Assembly: GCF_010365305.1 (NCBI RefSeq)
Contig: NZ_CP048279.1
Span: 2,356,001 to 2,420,000, forward strand
Reading direction: 5' to 3'
DNA from: Staphylococcus sp. MI 10-1553
GTDB taxonomy: Bacteria; Bacillota; Bacilli; Staphylococcales; Staphylococcaceae
DNA: 64,000 nt
Shown: in pieces, positions 33,892 through 42,198 of the stretch
Position numbering within the stretch: the stretch's first letter is position 1
How the letters are laid out: each line of letters begins with the position of its first letter
Translations under genes and position numbers: made by a program
The notes under the pieces: generated by a model
Seen by the model: the letters and a program-made list of their open reading frames with translations, nothing else
What the model was told of the DNA's origin: nothing
The model's database searches: none

Positions 33892-34071
33892 TTAGCATCG
33901 TTCGTATGCATAAGAACCAATGACTGCACCAGCTGGAATGCCGATAAATGGTGTAAAAATCATACTTAACAACACCATTGACACAATCATAATCACAAAA
34001 CTTTTAGAACCTATCTTCATATCTAACAAATTCTCTTTAACACGTTCAAAATAATCTCTAACTTTCATCAT
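33892..34071 (-). CDS. Small membrane protein of unknown function
   Basis: A 59-residue protein read from the ATG pair at 34071/34068, 6-7 bases after GGAG. It has an amphipathic charged N-terminus (KVRDYFERVKENLLDMKIGSK) and one long hydrophobic region (FVIMIVSMVLLSMIFTPFIGIPAGAVIGSYAY). The earlier in-frame ATG at 34113 has no ribosome binding site. No family recognised. Confidence 0.55.
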   Translation of the reverse strand: MMKVRDYFERVKENLLDMKIGSKSFVIMIVSMVLLSMIFTPFIGIPAGAVIGSYAYERC

Positions 34072-34215
34072 ATACAACTCCATATATGTCATTTTCAACT
34101 TCGCTACATTCATATTCTATCATGTGCGCAACGCTGAACACCTGCGTCCCGAGGCTTATATCATTGTCAGACATTTGTTGTATATGATAGCTGTGGCAAA
34201 GCATTCCCGTCTGAC

Positions 34216-34701
34216 TCAATGGGATTGAATGACGTCTTTCACTTCAGCACGACTCATGTCAATTAAATCATGTGGCGCTAAGCCCATCTGTCCCCCACGT
34301 TGTCCTGCACTGACGAAAACCTGGTCGAGATCTTCAATAGTACCATTAATGACAGTCGGAAAATGTGTCTTCATTCCGATAGGTGAGCAACCTCCACGTA
34401 CATATCCTGTCACTTTTTTCAAATCATCAAGTGGCATCAAGTGCAATTTCTTTTCGTGCACTGCTGCCGCTGCTGCTTTCATATCTAAATGTGCTGTCAC
34501 TGGAATAACGAAGACAAAGTGTTCATGGTTTGCATTTTCAAGAACGAGCGTTTTGTACACTTCTTCACTATTCGCGTTAATCAGTGAGGCAACTTCATGA
34601 CCTTCAAGATGTCCTTCACCGACTTCAAACGTTCGAATTTCATAGTCCACTTTCGCTCTATCCAATTGACGCATCGCATTCGTTTTCTTTTGTTTCGCCA
34701 T
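34216..34701 (-). CDS. ybaK: Cys-tRNA(Pro)/Cys-tRNA(Cys) deacylase YbaK/EbsC
   Basis: A 161-residue YbaK/EbsC-family protein that hydrolyses misacylated Cys-tRNA(Pro) in trans. Conserved elements are the catalytic lysine in EEVYKTLVL, the VFVIPVTAHLDMKAAA strand-helix and the GYVRGGCSPIGMK loop, with SAGQRGGQMGLAP near the end. It starts at the ATG at 34701 after GAAGGTAGAG and is 23 bases downstream of the CDP-glycerol transferase fusion gene, with which it may be cotranscribed. Confidence 0.9.
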   Translation of the reverse strand: MAKQKKTNAMRQLDRAKVDYEIRTFEVGEGHLEGHEVASLINANSEEVYKTLVLENANHEHFVFVIPVTAHLDMKAAAAAVHEKKLHLMPLDDLKKVTGYVRGGCSPIGMKTHFPTVINGTIEDLDQVFVSAGQRGGQMGLAPHDLIDMSRAEVKDVIQSH

Positions 34702-34724
34702 GACTCTACCTTCTTTCTAAACAT

Positions 34725-37049
34725 TTATCGCGCAAATATCGACCGCACGACTTGTTCATCTGAATCGCGTTGATCATACGTCATTAATTGTGCAATGACC
34801 TTTTGATGATCGACAGATGATGTTGTTTCAATATACTGCTGAATTTTTTCGACATCTAACGTCACTTTTTGAATACTTGGAAATTCCGTCATATCAAAGT
34901 AAAAGCCGACATCTTGTTGATAATCTACTGTATCCTCATCAAGAATTAAAATTGGACGATTTAAATGCGCATAATCAAACATTGCTGACGAATAATCTGA
35001 AATAAGTACATCTGATATTAAATATAACTCTTGAATGTCCACCATTTCATTAAAAAAGCAATGGACACGCGGATGTAAATGATGATAACGTTCACGTAAA
35101 TGCCCTTCATTCGGATGCAATTTCACAATCATTTCATAAGATGACGGGAGACGTTCCAACAATGCGACAATATCTAATTCTGATACCGATTGTCGCGCAT
35201 TTTTACGCCAAGTTGGACAAAATAAAATGTACTTTTTAGACCCATCTCGTTGGCATAAATACTTCTCTTGGATTTCCAACCATTTCGCTTCATCGTTTTG
35301 ATGGCGGATTAACAAACTGTTCCGTGGTGCACCGTCACGCAAAATCGTTAAGTTCGGATGTGTATCGAGTCGAAATGCTGAGCGAATATAGTTTTCATAG
35401 CGTTCTGAAGTTGATAACAATACATCCCATTTCTGCATGCGCGGTGCAAATTGTTGGGCTTGTTTTTGACGCTCGACAGCATCTACCAAGTCATTCACCA
35501 TTCGTTTAAGAGGAAAGCCATGCCACGTTTGAATGACTTGTTGCTCAGGATGTTTCACCAGTCTATCCCACAAATTTCCATTAATGACCGCATAACGACA
35601 TCGTTCAAAAGCACGCATGTAAGCACGTGTGCCAAAGCGTATAGGTGTCATATCATAGCTACGGATTTCCATTTCTACTAACGGATCCGCCGCACTAACA
35701 TAAATCGTAAGTTCCGGATATAATCGCTTCATCGCACATGCAATGGCTTTCGGATCACCTGAAAAGTTTTTACCATGGAACGATTCGATAAACACCGCCT
35801 GATCTGACACATGACGACGTTGATTTTGAAATTTTTTCACTTGCGCTTCAACATTAAAGAGCCCTTTACGCGTCAGTTGATACAAACGTGACCCTTTACG
35901 AAACGGACTTTTCGGTGCTTGTTCTGCTGTCTCTTTCACTTTAACTGCAATACGTTTCGCCGTATTTTGTACATATTGATAACTTGCTTTCATTTTCGGT
36001 TTAGCAATTTGCGACACATCAATCGTATGCATTGCTGCCATGGCCATTGTTTGAGAAATCAATGCCTCTGTATCGTGACTTTGTGCAAGTTGTGTGTCGA
36101 AGGTCTCGACATCCGCTTCACGTTCCGCATCTGTATACGTGTCATTGACCATTGCTACAATTTTCGCAGCATCAATTTCCAATGATTTTGTCATCCAAGT
36201 GACCGCATGAAACGGCGCATAAATATCTTTCAACACACCATCCTCGCCCGGATAAAGACAAACACGGTTGCCTTGTGCCATTGCTTCTAATATCGAATAA
36301 CCGAACGTTTCATATGGCGACGTTGAGACGTAAATATAATCTGTCGGCTCTGGTCCGTTGATATGGACATAATCTTCTAAATGATATGCAACGACGAGAT
36401 TTTCGTACAATTCCAACGAAGGTCCATATCCTTGTAAATAAAGACGAATGCTCATTTCGCCTTGTGTATACACGAAATAGCGCATCAATTTTAACACATA
36501 CGAAATATCTTTAATCTCATCTTCAAAACGGGCTTTCATTAATAGATTGTGCGTTTGGTGGACTGGTTTCGCTTGAAATTGCACATGCTGATGATTCACA
36601 TACATCGGAAAGACATATGGATAGTCATAGCGCTTTTGAAATGCTTCTGCAATTTTTGACGTACTGACACGTACCGCATCAATCGCCTCTAATGTCAAAT
36701 CCATTTGTGGGTTAAGATACGCTAACGGACTATGAATTTCACCTAAAATGCGCATTCCCGGCGTACGATGTTTCACTTCTCGCGCAAATTTGAAAAAGTC
36801 CTCACGTGTTAAAATCAGTAAGTCTGCCTGAGCTAACGTCTGTGCCCCGCGAAATGCGATAAACTGCGCACCTTCAATCGCTTGCCCTTCTTCAGCTTTC
36901 AATTGAGTCACTTCACGCTGACGAAAATGCATGTAGTTGACATACGTTACTTGATGACCTGCACCCAGAAAACTTTGGATTAAATTGAGGTTACTTCGCG
37001 TTGTGCCACCTTTTTGAAAAATGTTATAGCCTAGTATTTTAATGTGCAT
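34725..37049 (-). CDS. Glycosyltransferase fused to CDP-glycerol glycerophosphotransferase (TagF-like)
   Basis: A 774-residue two-domain protein. Residues 1 to about 340 resemble a GT-B (GT4-type) glycosyltransferase: KGGTTRSNLNLIQSFLGAGHQV at the start and the acceptor/donor motif YVSTSPYETFGYSILEAMAQG. Residues from about 420 form a CDP-glycerol:glycerophosphate glycerophosphotransferase domain: TWHGFPLKRM, RDGAPRN, FCPTWRKNARQS, KLHPNEG and SDVLISDYSSAMFDY. The product could glycosylate and extend, or transfer glycerophosphate onto, a teichoic-acid-like polymer. It lies alone, away from tag/tar genes. The ATG at 37049 follows GGAG by 10 bases; a GTG one codon earlier is also possible. Confidence 0.82.
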   Translation of the reverse strand: MHIKILGYNIFQKGGTTRSNLNLIQSFLGAGHQVTYVNYMHFRQREVTQLKAEEGQAIEGAQFIAFRGAQTLAQADLLILTREDFFKFAREVKHRTPGMRILGEIHSPLAYLNPQMDLTLEAIDAVRVSTSKIAEAFQKRYDYPYVFPMYVNHQHVQFQAKPVHQTHNLLMKARFEDEIKDISYVLKLMRYFVYTQGEMSIRLYLQGYGPSLELYENLVVAYHLEDYVHINGPEPTDYIYVSTSPYETFGYSILEAMAQGNRVCLYPGEDGVLKDIYAPFHAVTWMTKSLEIDAAKIVAMVNDTYTDAEREADVETFDTQLAQSHDTEALISQTMAMAAMHTIDVSQIAKPKMKASYQYVQNTAKRIAVKVKETAEQAPKSPFRKGSRLYQLTRKGLFNVEAQVKKFQNQRRHVSDQAVFIESFHGKNFSGDPKAIACAMKRLYPELTIYVSAADPLVEMEIRSYDMTPIRFGTRAYMRAFERCRYAVINGNLWDRLVKHPEQQVIQTWHGFPLKRMVNDLVDAVERQKQAQQFAPRMQKWDVLLSTSERYENYIRSAFRLDTHPNLTILRDGAPRNSLLIRHQNDEAKWLEIQEKYLCQRDGSKKYILFCPTWRKNARQSVSELDIVALLERLPSSYEMIVKLHPNEGHLRERYHHLHPRVHCFFNEMVDIQELYLISDVLISDYSSAMFDYAHLNRPILILDEDTVDYQQDVGFYFDMTEFPSIQKVTLDVEKIQQYIETTSSVDHQKVIAQLMTYDQRDSDEQVVRSIFAR

Positions 37050-37095
37050 CACGTATTCGCTCCTACTTCTTCAATTCAATTTCTCACATTATAAC

Positions 37096-37166
37096 ACGAA
37101 AACAGCAGATTATCGCATGACACCGCTGTCGTGATGACGTGTCAAATGAGATATCTGCTGTTTTAT
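37096..37166. terminator. Long hairpin downstream of norA
   Basis: AAAACAGCAGAT (37099-37110) pairs with ATCTGCTGTTTT (37153-37164) with a further inner stem TGACAC/GTGTCA. T-tracts occur on both sides. On the minus strand it ends norA. Confidence 0.75.
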
Positions 37167-37186
37167 TTTACTTTTGATTGAATTGT

Positions 37187-38353
37187 TTAAGACTGTTTCA
37201 AATTTTGATGACGACGTAATTGTTTTTCAATCAAAATCACAATACAGCCGAGTAGCATAAATAGAATCGACATGTATAATGGATATTCAATATTCACATC
37301 ATATAAACCGCCGGCAATGAGTGGTCCTATGAAATTCCCCATACTCGTAAATGTTGAATTAAGTCCACCCGCAAAGCCTTGACGATTCCCTGCAATATTT
37401 GAGAAATAATTCGTTAATGCAGGGCGAATTAAGTCAAAACCGATAAACACGATGAAACAGATCAACATCACATGCCAATAACTATGTGCAAAAACAAGTA
37501 GCATTAGGACAAATGCCGAATAGATTAAAGCGTAAATAATAAACACGAGCTCACTCATGCGACGTATCATTTTATCAAATAAGAACACTTGGAAGATGGC
37601 ACCAAAAATACCGCCACCTGTAATCGCAATTGAAATGTCACCCGGTTGGAAATCCATTTTATCTGCTGTATACAGTGGAAATAACGTCTCAAATGCAGAT
37701 AAGCCAAACGCTAAAATTAACGTTAAAATCGCGGGTGTAATAAAGGCTTTGTAATTAATTTTGCCAAGCTCCGTACTATCAAACTGCGCAAAACCTTGTG
37801 TGGTTGCACGTTTCGGTGACTGGATGAATATCAAAGTACAAATAAATGCCAAAACGCCGAGTACACCAGCAAAAACAAAGGGCAAACGATGTGAAATCTC
37901 TGCCAAGAAACCACCTATCCCTGGCCCTAAAATAAAACCAGCTGAAATGATTGCTGACATGTAACCAAAATTTCGCGCTTTATCTTTTGGTGGAGAGAGA
38001 TCCGCAATCAAACCTGTCACCCCTGGCATGACCATCCCAGCACTAAAACCACCGAGCACACGTGACACAACAAGTAATGAAAAAGTGTGGCTCCATGCAA
38101 ATAAAAACTCAGAAATACTAAATAAAACTAAGCCAATACAAATAATGAGTTTTTTGCCTAACCGGTCTGCCAAAGTCCCGCCAAAAGGTGAAATCAACAT
38201 TTGAGCGAGCGCAAATACTGCAACGAGTACACCCAGATCTGCCCCGGTCAGCCCTAAATCTTTTAAATAGACAGGTAACACAGGAATAATGAGCCCTATA
38301 CCTAAAAAGACTAAGAAAATATTCAAATATAAGATGATGAATTGTTTTTTCAA
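37187..38353 (-). CDS. norA: MFS multidrug efflux pump NorA
   Basis: A 388-residue, 12-helix drug:proton antiporter, the same length as S. aureus NorA. Highly similar stretches recalled from NorA include FLGIGLIIPVLPVYLKDLGL, GGTLADRLGKKLIICIGLVL, GMVMPGVTGLIADLSP and GFAGGLNSTFTSMGNFIGPL; the motif C sequence GPGIGGFLAE is intact. It exports fluoroquinolones and other hydrophobic cations. Translation starts at TTG 38353, 8 bases after GGAAGGAG, which gives the exact NorA length; starting at the TTG at 38380 would add nine residues. In S. aureus it is controlled by MgrA, whose gene is 8 kb away. Confidence 0.93.
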   Translation of the reverse strand: MKKQFIILYLNIFLVFLGIGLIIPVLPVYLKDLGLTGADLGVLVAVFALAQMLISPFGGTLADRLGKKLIICIGLVLFSISEFLFAWSHTFSLLVVSRVLGGFSAGMVMPGVTGLIADLSPPKDKARNFGYMSAIISAGFILGPGIGGFLAEISHRLPFVFAGVLGVLAFICTLIFIQSPKRATTQGFAQFDSTELGKINYKAFITPAILTLILAFGLSAFETLFPLYTADKMDFQPGDISIAITGGGIFGAIFQVFLFDKMIRRMSELVFIIYALIYSAFVLMLLVFAHSYWHVMLICFIVFIGFDLIRPALTNYFSNIAGNRQGFAGGLNSTFTSMGNFIGPLIAGGLYDVNIEYPLYMSILFMLLGCIVILIEKQLRRHQNLKQS

Positions 38354-38677
38354 ATGCGTCACTCCTTCCGCTTCATCCAAAATATTACAACATTATATAA
38401 CATTCATTTTACAAAAGAAAGTTTTGAAACGCTAAAATTAAAAGATTTTGAAACAAAGAACATCAAGCTTTTTTTATACTATCAAATTTATTTTATTATT
38501 CTATAGCTTATTATAATCTAAAGGTAGCCGAAGCAAGCGATGTAACAGATCCGCTTCCTCTCACTTTCACTGTCATATCTACAACTTGAGACTGATTCCT
38601 CTTTAAACGACAGTTAAAAATTTGAAACCATCGAAATGAACGGTTATGCTATATATCTCATAGAAGGAGGTATCACA
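38354..38677. other. Intergenic region between norA and the DUF1361 operon
   Basis: About 320 AT-rich bases. On the minus strand TATAAT at 38397-38392 is a likely norA -10, 39 bases before the TTG start, without a good -35. GAAGGAGG at 38663-38670 serves the plus-strand gene. Nothing else recognised. Confidence 0.45.
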
Positions 38678-39295
38678 ATGAATGCCCGATACATTGCGCG
38701 TAGCACCTATGTGGTATTAATTCTTATTTCAATACTTATTCCCAATCACTTAAAGTTTTTAACACTCAATGTATCTTTAGCTTATATTCCATTAGAATTG
38801 GCCTATTTGATTAAACTCTTTATACCGAGGCGTGCATTTGAATGGCCGCTTTTTATCATATACTTACTTATTTTTATATTAATGTTACCGAACACGTTTT
38901 ACATGGTGACAGATTTAATCCATTTGAATCAATTTACATTTAACTTTTTAACTGAGCTCAATTTATATGAGTGGTTCCATTTCACATTGCTCATCTCATC
39001 AGTCATCTTCGCACTTTATTGTTATGTGTTAATTGTGATGGAAATCTATCATCTCATTCAGGTCACTCTATTACGTATTGTTGTTTTGTTCGGCATGATG
39101 GTTTTGAATGGACTCGGCATTTATGTAGGACGTTTTTTACGTTTTCATAGTGTACATATTATTAACCATCCATTTTCCGTCATCGCCTCAACATTGAAAG
39201 CACTGAACCTTGAGGCACTTATTTTTATTTCATTCATCATATTGATTCAAGCTTTACTATTCTTATTTGTGAAAGGAGTTCGAAGCCGGTCATGA
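38678..39295 (+). CDS. DUF1361 family membrane protein
   Basis: A 205-residue protein with about six helices. The segment LPNTFYMVTDLIHL with a preceding helix and the following FNFLTELNLYEWFHFTLL are the conserved core of DUF1361 proteins. GGAGG (38666-38670) is 7 bases before the ATG at 38678; a reading from 38636 includes that site and is rejected. The next gene overlaps by 4 bases. The biochemical function of DUF1361 is unknown. Confidence 0.8.
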   Translation: MNARYIARSTYVVLILISILIPNHLKFLTLNVSLAYIPLELAYLIKLFIPRRAFEWPLFIIYLLIFILMLPNTFYMVTDLIHLNQFTFNFLTELNLYEWFHFTLLISSVIFALYCYVLIVMEIYHLIQVTLLRIVVLFGMMVLNGLGIYVGRFLRFHSVHIINHPFSVIASTLKALNLEALIFISFIILIQALLFLFVKGVRSRS

Positions 39296-39564
39296 TTTCA
39301 ACAGTTATACTTATCAGTGCGATACTGGTCTTTCAACTTCTTATCACTCTATTTTACTATCAAATCGGCTGGCGGAAATTGTGGCCCCTCGTCATGCTCT
39401 TACTACCTATGGGCATTGCAGTATTCGGAATTCAAATGTTGTATTACGAACGACATTATCCAAACTGGCAACTTCCCTTTAAAGTGAAATTATTGCTAAA
39501 ATACAGTTATATTCTTACATGTCTTCAATTTGTAAGCTTATATTTATTGCTTTTTGGCATTTAA
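39292..39564 (+). CDS. Three-helix membrane protein of unknown function
   Basis: A 90-residue protein with hydrophobic helices at about 3-23, 29-49 and 70-89, separated by YYERHYPNWQLPFKVK. It starts on the ATGA overlap with the DUF1361 gene and ends 35 bases before the CPBP gene, so the three form one operon. GAAAGGAG lies upstream within the DUF1361 gene. No family recognised. Confidence 0.7.
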   Translation: MISTVILISAILVFQLLITLFYYQIGWRKLWPLVMLLLPMGIAVFGIQMLYYERHYPNWQLPFKVKLLLKYSYILTCLQFVSLYLLLFGI

Positions 39565-39598
39565 TGAATGTAGAATCAAAATACCTAGGAGGAAAATG

Positions 39599-40309
39599 AT
39601 GCATATGTCTTCAAAGCAAGTCGCCTGGCGTGATTTATGGGCGATTGTCATCTATTTTTTAGCACAAATCATTCTGGGCAATGTGTTCAGCCTATTCTTA
39701 ATACCATCAACACATATGCCGGTCGCAATGGCACTGTTAATTGTCGGTATATTCACGTCCATCTTTGTCATTATTTACTTGGCATGGTCACATCGTCATG
39801 GCTTAAAAACTAAGATAAACGTCACACTGACTCAAAGTAAAAAGCATATCAAGCTGATGGCCAGTGCATATGTGCTATATATGATTGCGAATATGATTTT
39901 CACTTATGTAATACAGTTTTTACCTGAACAATGGCAATTTAAAGAAACAGGCAACCAAGAAGCACTCATGGCCTTTTTCCATCAACCTGCCTGGTTACCA
40001 CTCGTATTTTTAAGTTTAGCCATTTTGACACCGATAACTGAAGAATTGCTTTTCCGCCATATCATTATTGGCGAGCTCGGTAAAAAATGGGGCGTCATGT
40101 TTACAGGTCTGATTTCTATCGTTATTTTTGCAAGTTTACATATGGTCGCCGCACACCATCCACTTGAAGCTGTACCTTATATTTTTCTAGCAACGATGTT
40201 CGTCGTCGCTTACATTAAAAGTGGTTGCAATATTGCTGTGTCCATTTTCTTGCATATGTTTAATAATACACTTGCTTTTATCAGCGTCCTTTTCCAAATT
40301 TTTTCATAA
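39599..40309 (+). CDS. CPBP family intramembrane metalloprotease
   Basis: A 236-residue membrane protease of the Abi/CPBP (Rce1-like) family. The glutamate-glutamate-x-x-x-R motif is TEELLFRHIIIGEL, the second motif is FASLHMV and the third HMFNNT, all within C-terminal helices. Staphylococcal members include SpdA-C, which influence surface protein display. AGGAGG at 39587-39592 best suits the ATG at 39599; ATGs at 39596 and 39605 are close alternatives. It is the last gene of a three-gene membrane operon and is followed by a strong terminator. Confidence 0.87.
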   Translation: MHMSSKQVAWRDLWAIVIYFLAQIILGNVFSLFLIPSTHMPVAMALLIVGIFTSIFVIIYLAWSHRHGLKTKINVTLTQSKKHIKLMASAYVLYMIANMIFTYVIQFLPEQWQFKETGNQEALMAFFHQPAWLPLVFLSLAILTPITEELLFRHIIIGELGKKWGVMFTGLISIVIFASLHMVAAHHPLEAVPYIFLATMFVVAYIKSGCNIAVSIFLHMFNNTLAFISVLFQIFS

Positions 40310-40313
40310 CGAT

Positions 40314-40354
40314 TAAAACCCCACGCACCTCAACAACGCGGGGTTTATTTTTAT
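40314..40354 (+). terminator. Terminator of the DUF1361-CPBP operon
   Basis: AAACCCCACGC pairs with GCGGGGTTT across a short loop, followed by ATTTTTATA. Six bases after the stop codon. Confidence 0.85.
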
Positions 40355-40483
40355 ATGTTAAATTGAACGTATGATGCGTCACAGCTCGACTCAGTGTTAG
40401 TACAGGAGAGGGAGAAAGGCTGAGCAAAACGCAAGACAAATGATTCTCCCCCTTACACTGCACGGTTCAACAATCAGCTTATC

Positions 40484-41422
40484 TTACAAACTTTTCAGCG
40501 CCGCCTTCACACCTTCAACCGCTTCAGCTGAACGTTTCAACTGCGCCTTTTCTTCATCCGTTAACTCTAATTCAATGATACGTTCAACACCATTTGCCCC
40601 TAATAGGGTTGGCACGCCGATATAAATATCATTCAATTGATACTCCCCTTGACAATAAGCAATCGTTGGCAATACACGTTTTTGATCTTCTAAAATCGCA
40701 ATTAACATTTCATACACTGCAGCTGCTGGTGCGTAATAAGCCGACCCTGTCCCTAACAGTTGTACAATTTCTGCGCCACCTTTACGCGTTCTTTCAACAA
40801 TTTCTTCCATTTTTTCTGGTGGTAACAATTCATTAAGTGGCACGCCATTCACTTGACTATGACGCACTAACGGCACCATCGTATCACCATGTCCGCCCAA
40901 CACCAATCCTGTCACATCATTCACCGCAACATCTAAAGCTTCCGCAACAAATGTATTAAATCTCGCTGTATCTAACACGCCTGATTGTCCAATCACACGT
41001 TCACTTGGAAAACCTGACGTACGATAAACTGTATACGTCATCGCATCAACCGGATTAGTTAAGACGATAATCGTACAGTTTGGTGAATATTGCACAATTT
41101 TCTTCGTCACTTCGACCATGACTTGTTCATTCGTTTGGACTAAATCATCACGACTCATACCAGGTTGACGTGGGACCCCTGCCGTGATTACAACGACATC
41201 CGAATCTTTCGTATCCGCATAGTCGACAGTTGAATTCACATGCACATTAAAGCCTAAAATAGACCCACTTTGTTGCATGTCCAACGTTTTCCCTTTCATC
41301 ACTGACGCGTTCTTTTCACGGTCAACAATCAACACATCCGCATTGCCACGAGAAGCAATAATAAATGCAAGTGTTGCGCCCGTGTGACCTGATCCAATAA
41401 TTGAAACTTTTTTTCGTCTCAT
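40484..41422 (-). CDS. mdh: NAD-dependent malate dehydrogenase
   Basis: A 312-residue lactate/malate dehydrogenase family enzyme. The NAD-binding motif is [11 protein letters not shown], and the substrate-specificity loop reads [16 protein letters not shown]; the arginine and methionine here are typical of malate rather than lactate dehydrogenase (which has QKPGETR). The catalytic histidine lies in [10 protein letters not shown] and the substrate arginine in GVLDTARF. The tail [20 protein letters not shown] resembles Bacillus Mdh. It oxidises malate to oxaloacetate. AAGGGGG precedes the ATG. It stands alone between terminator-bounded units. Confidence 0.88.
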   Translation of the reverse strand: MRRKKVSIIGSGHTGATLAFIIASRGNADVLIVDREKNASVMKGKTLDMQQSGSILGFNVHVNSTVDYADTKDSDVVVITAGVPRQPGMSRDDLVQTNEQVMVEVTKKIVQYSPNCTIIVLTNPVDAMTYTVYRTSGFPSERVIGQSGVLDTARFNTFVAEALDVAVNDVTGLVLGGHGDTMVPLVRHSQVNGVPLNELLPPEKMEEIVERTRKGGAEIVQLLGTGSAYYAPAAAVYEMLIAILEDQKRVLPTIAYCQGEYQLNDIYIGVPTLLGANGVERIIELELTDEEKAQLKRSAEAVEGVKAALKSL

Positions 41423-41578
41423 ATTCCAAAACCCCCTTGTCTATCATCACTTTTATTATATCATTGCATTTTTATTAATGTATAATACAATTCACATTTT
41501 TACATGTAATCTTTGTGACAAATGATAACAAAACAGAAGATGGCGCTATTAATGAGTGGGGGATGATTAATGACTCAC

Positions 41579-42198
41579 CTATAAACGCTTAGTAACGTTA
41601 AAAATAACTTTTAAATCATGATGAATATTCGTATAAGGATTTTGATTAATAAGATACGCGCGATTTTGTTTCACCAAATTAAGATCTCCATGATTTAACT
41701 TTAGTGCATTTTTCATTGCGCACTCCACATTATCCTCAAACTTTTCTTGAATTTGTTTAAAACTTTCATTCTTATAATTTTTCCATTTTTCAATTTCTTA
41801 TTAAGCTGTTCGGCACTCAAACTTCTATCTTTTTTTACAGACTCCAAATGCAGTAATAACCATAATTCAAAACATTGATTTGTATAAAATAAATAATAGT
41901 TGTTTTTCCTGATTTCCGAAATAGCCTGTGAGATATCCTCAGTAGATTGATTGTCATAGTCAAAAACGATAACGACTATATCACTTTTTTCTACTTTCTC
42001 TTTATTAATCACCTTTTTGACTAATGCTTTATGACTTTGAGCTACCGCTTCAACACTAACACTGATATTAGACTTGCTATGCTTTTTCCTTAACATGTCA
42101 AAATAGTGCTTTTCAGTATAACCCTCACAGTATATTTTAACTTTTTTGTTGGGCGTTTTTCCTTTTTTCTCTCTTCCTCGTCTTTTATTTTTACTCAT
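41579..42198 (-). pseudogene. RloB-like gene with a frameshift
   Basis: From the ATG at 42198 the protein reads SKNKRRGREKKGKTPNKKVK, then IYCEGYTEKHYFDMLRKK, which is the start of the RloB/TOPRIM-like fold (conserved glutamate in CEGYTE), followed by VIVFDYDNQ (acidic motif) and YYLFYTNQCFELWLLLH. The frame then leaves the family pattern and stops at 41713. In the +1 frame the gene continues NYKNESFKQIQEKFEDNVEC to NQNPYTNIHHDLKVIF, the typical RloB end, and stops at 41579-41581. The break falls in AAATGGAAAAATTAT near 41778-41790. Its first codons overlap the end of the ATPase gene. Confidence 0.75.

Noticed and set aside
40484..41422. Annotation as L-lactate dehydrogenase
   Set aside because: The specificity loop has RQPGMSR rather than the lactate-type QKPGETR, and the whole sequence resembles Bacillus Mdh.
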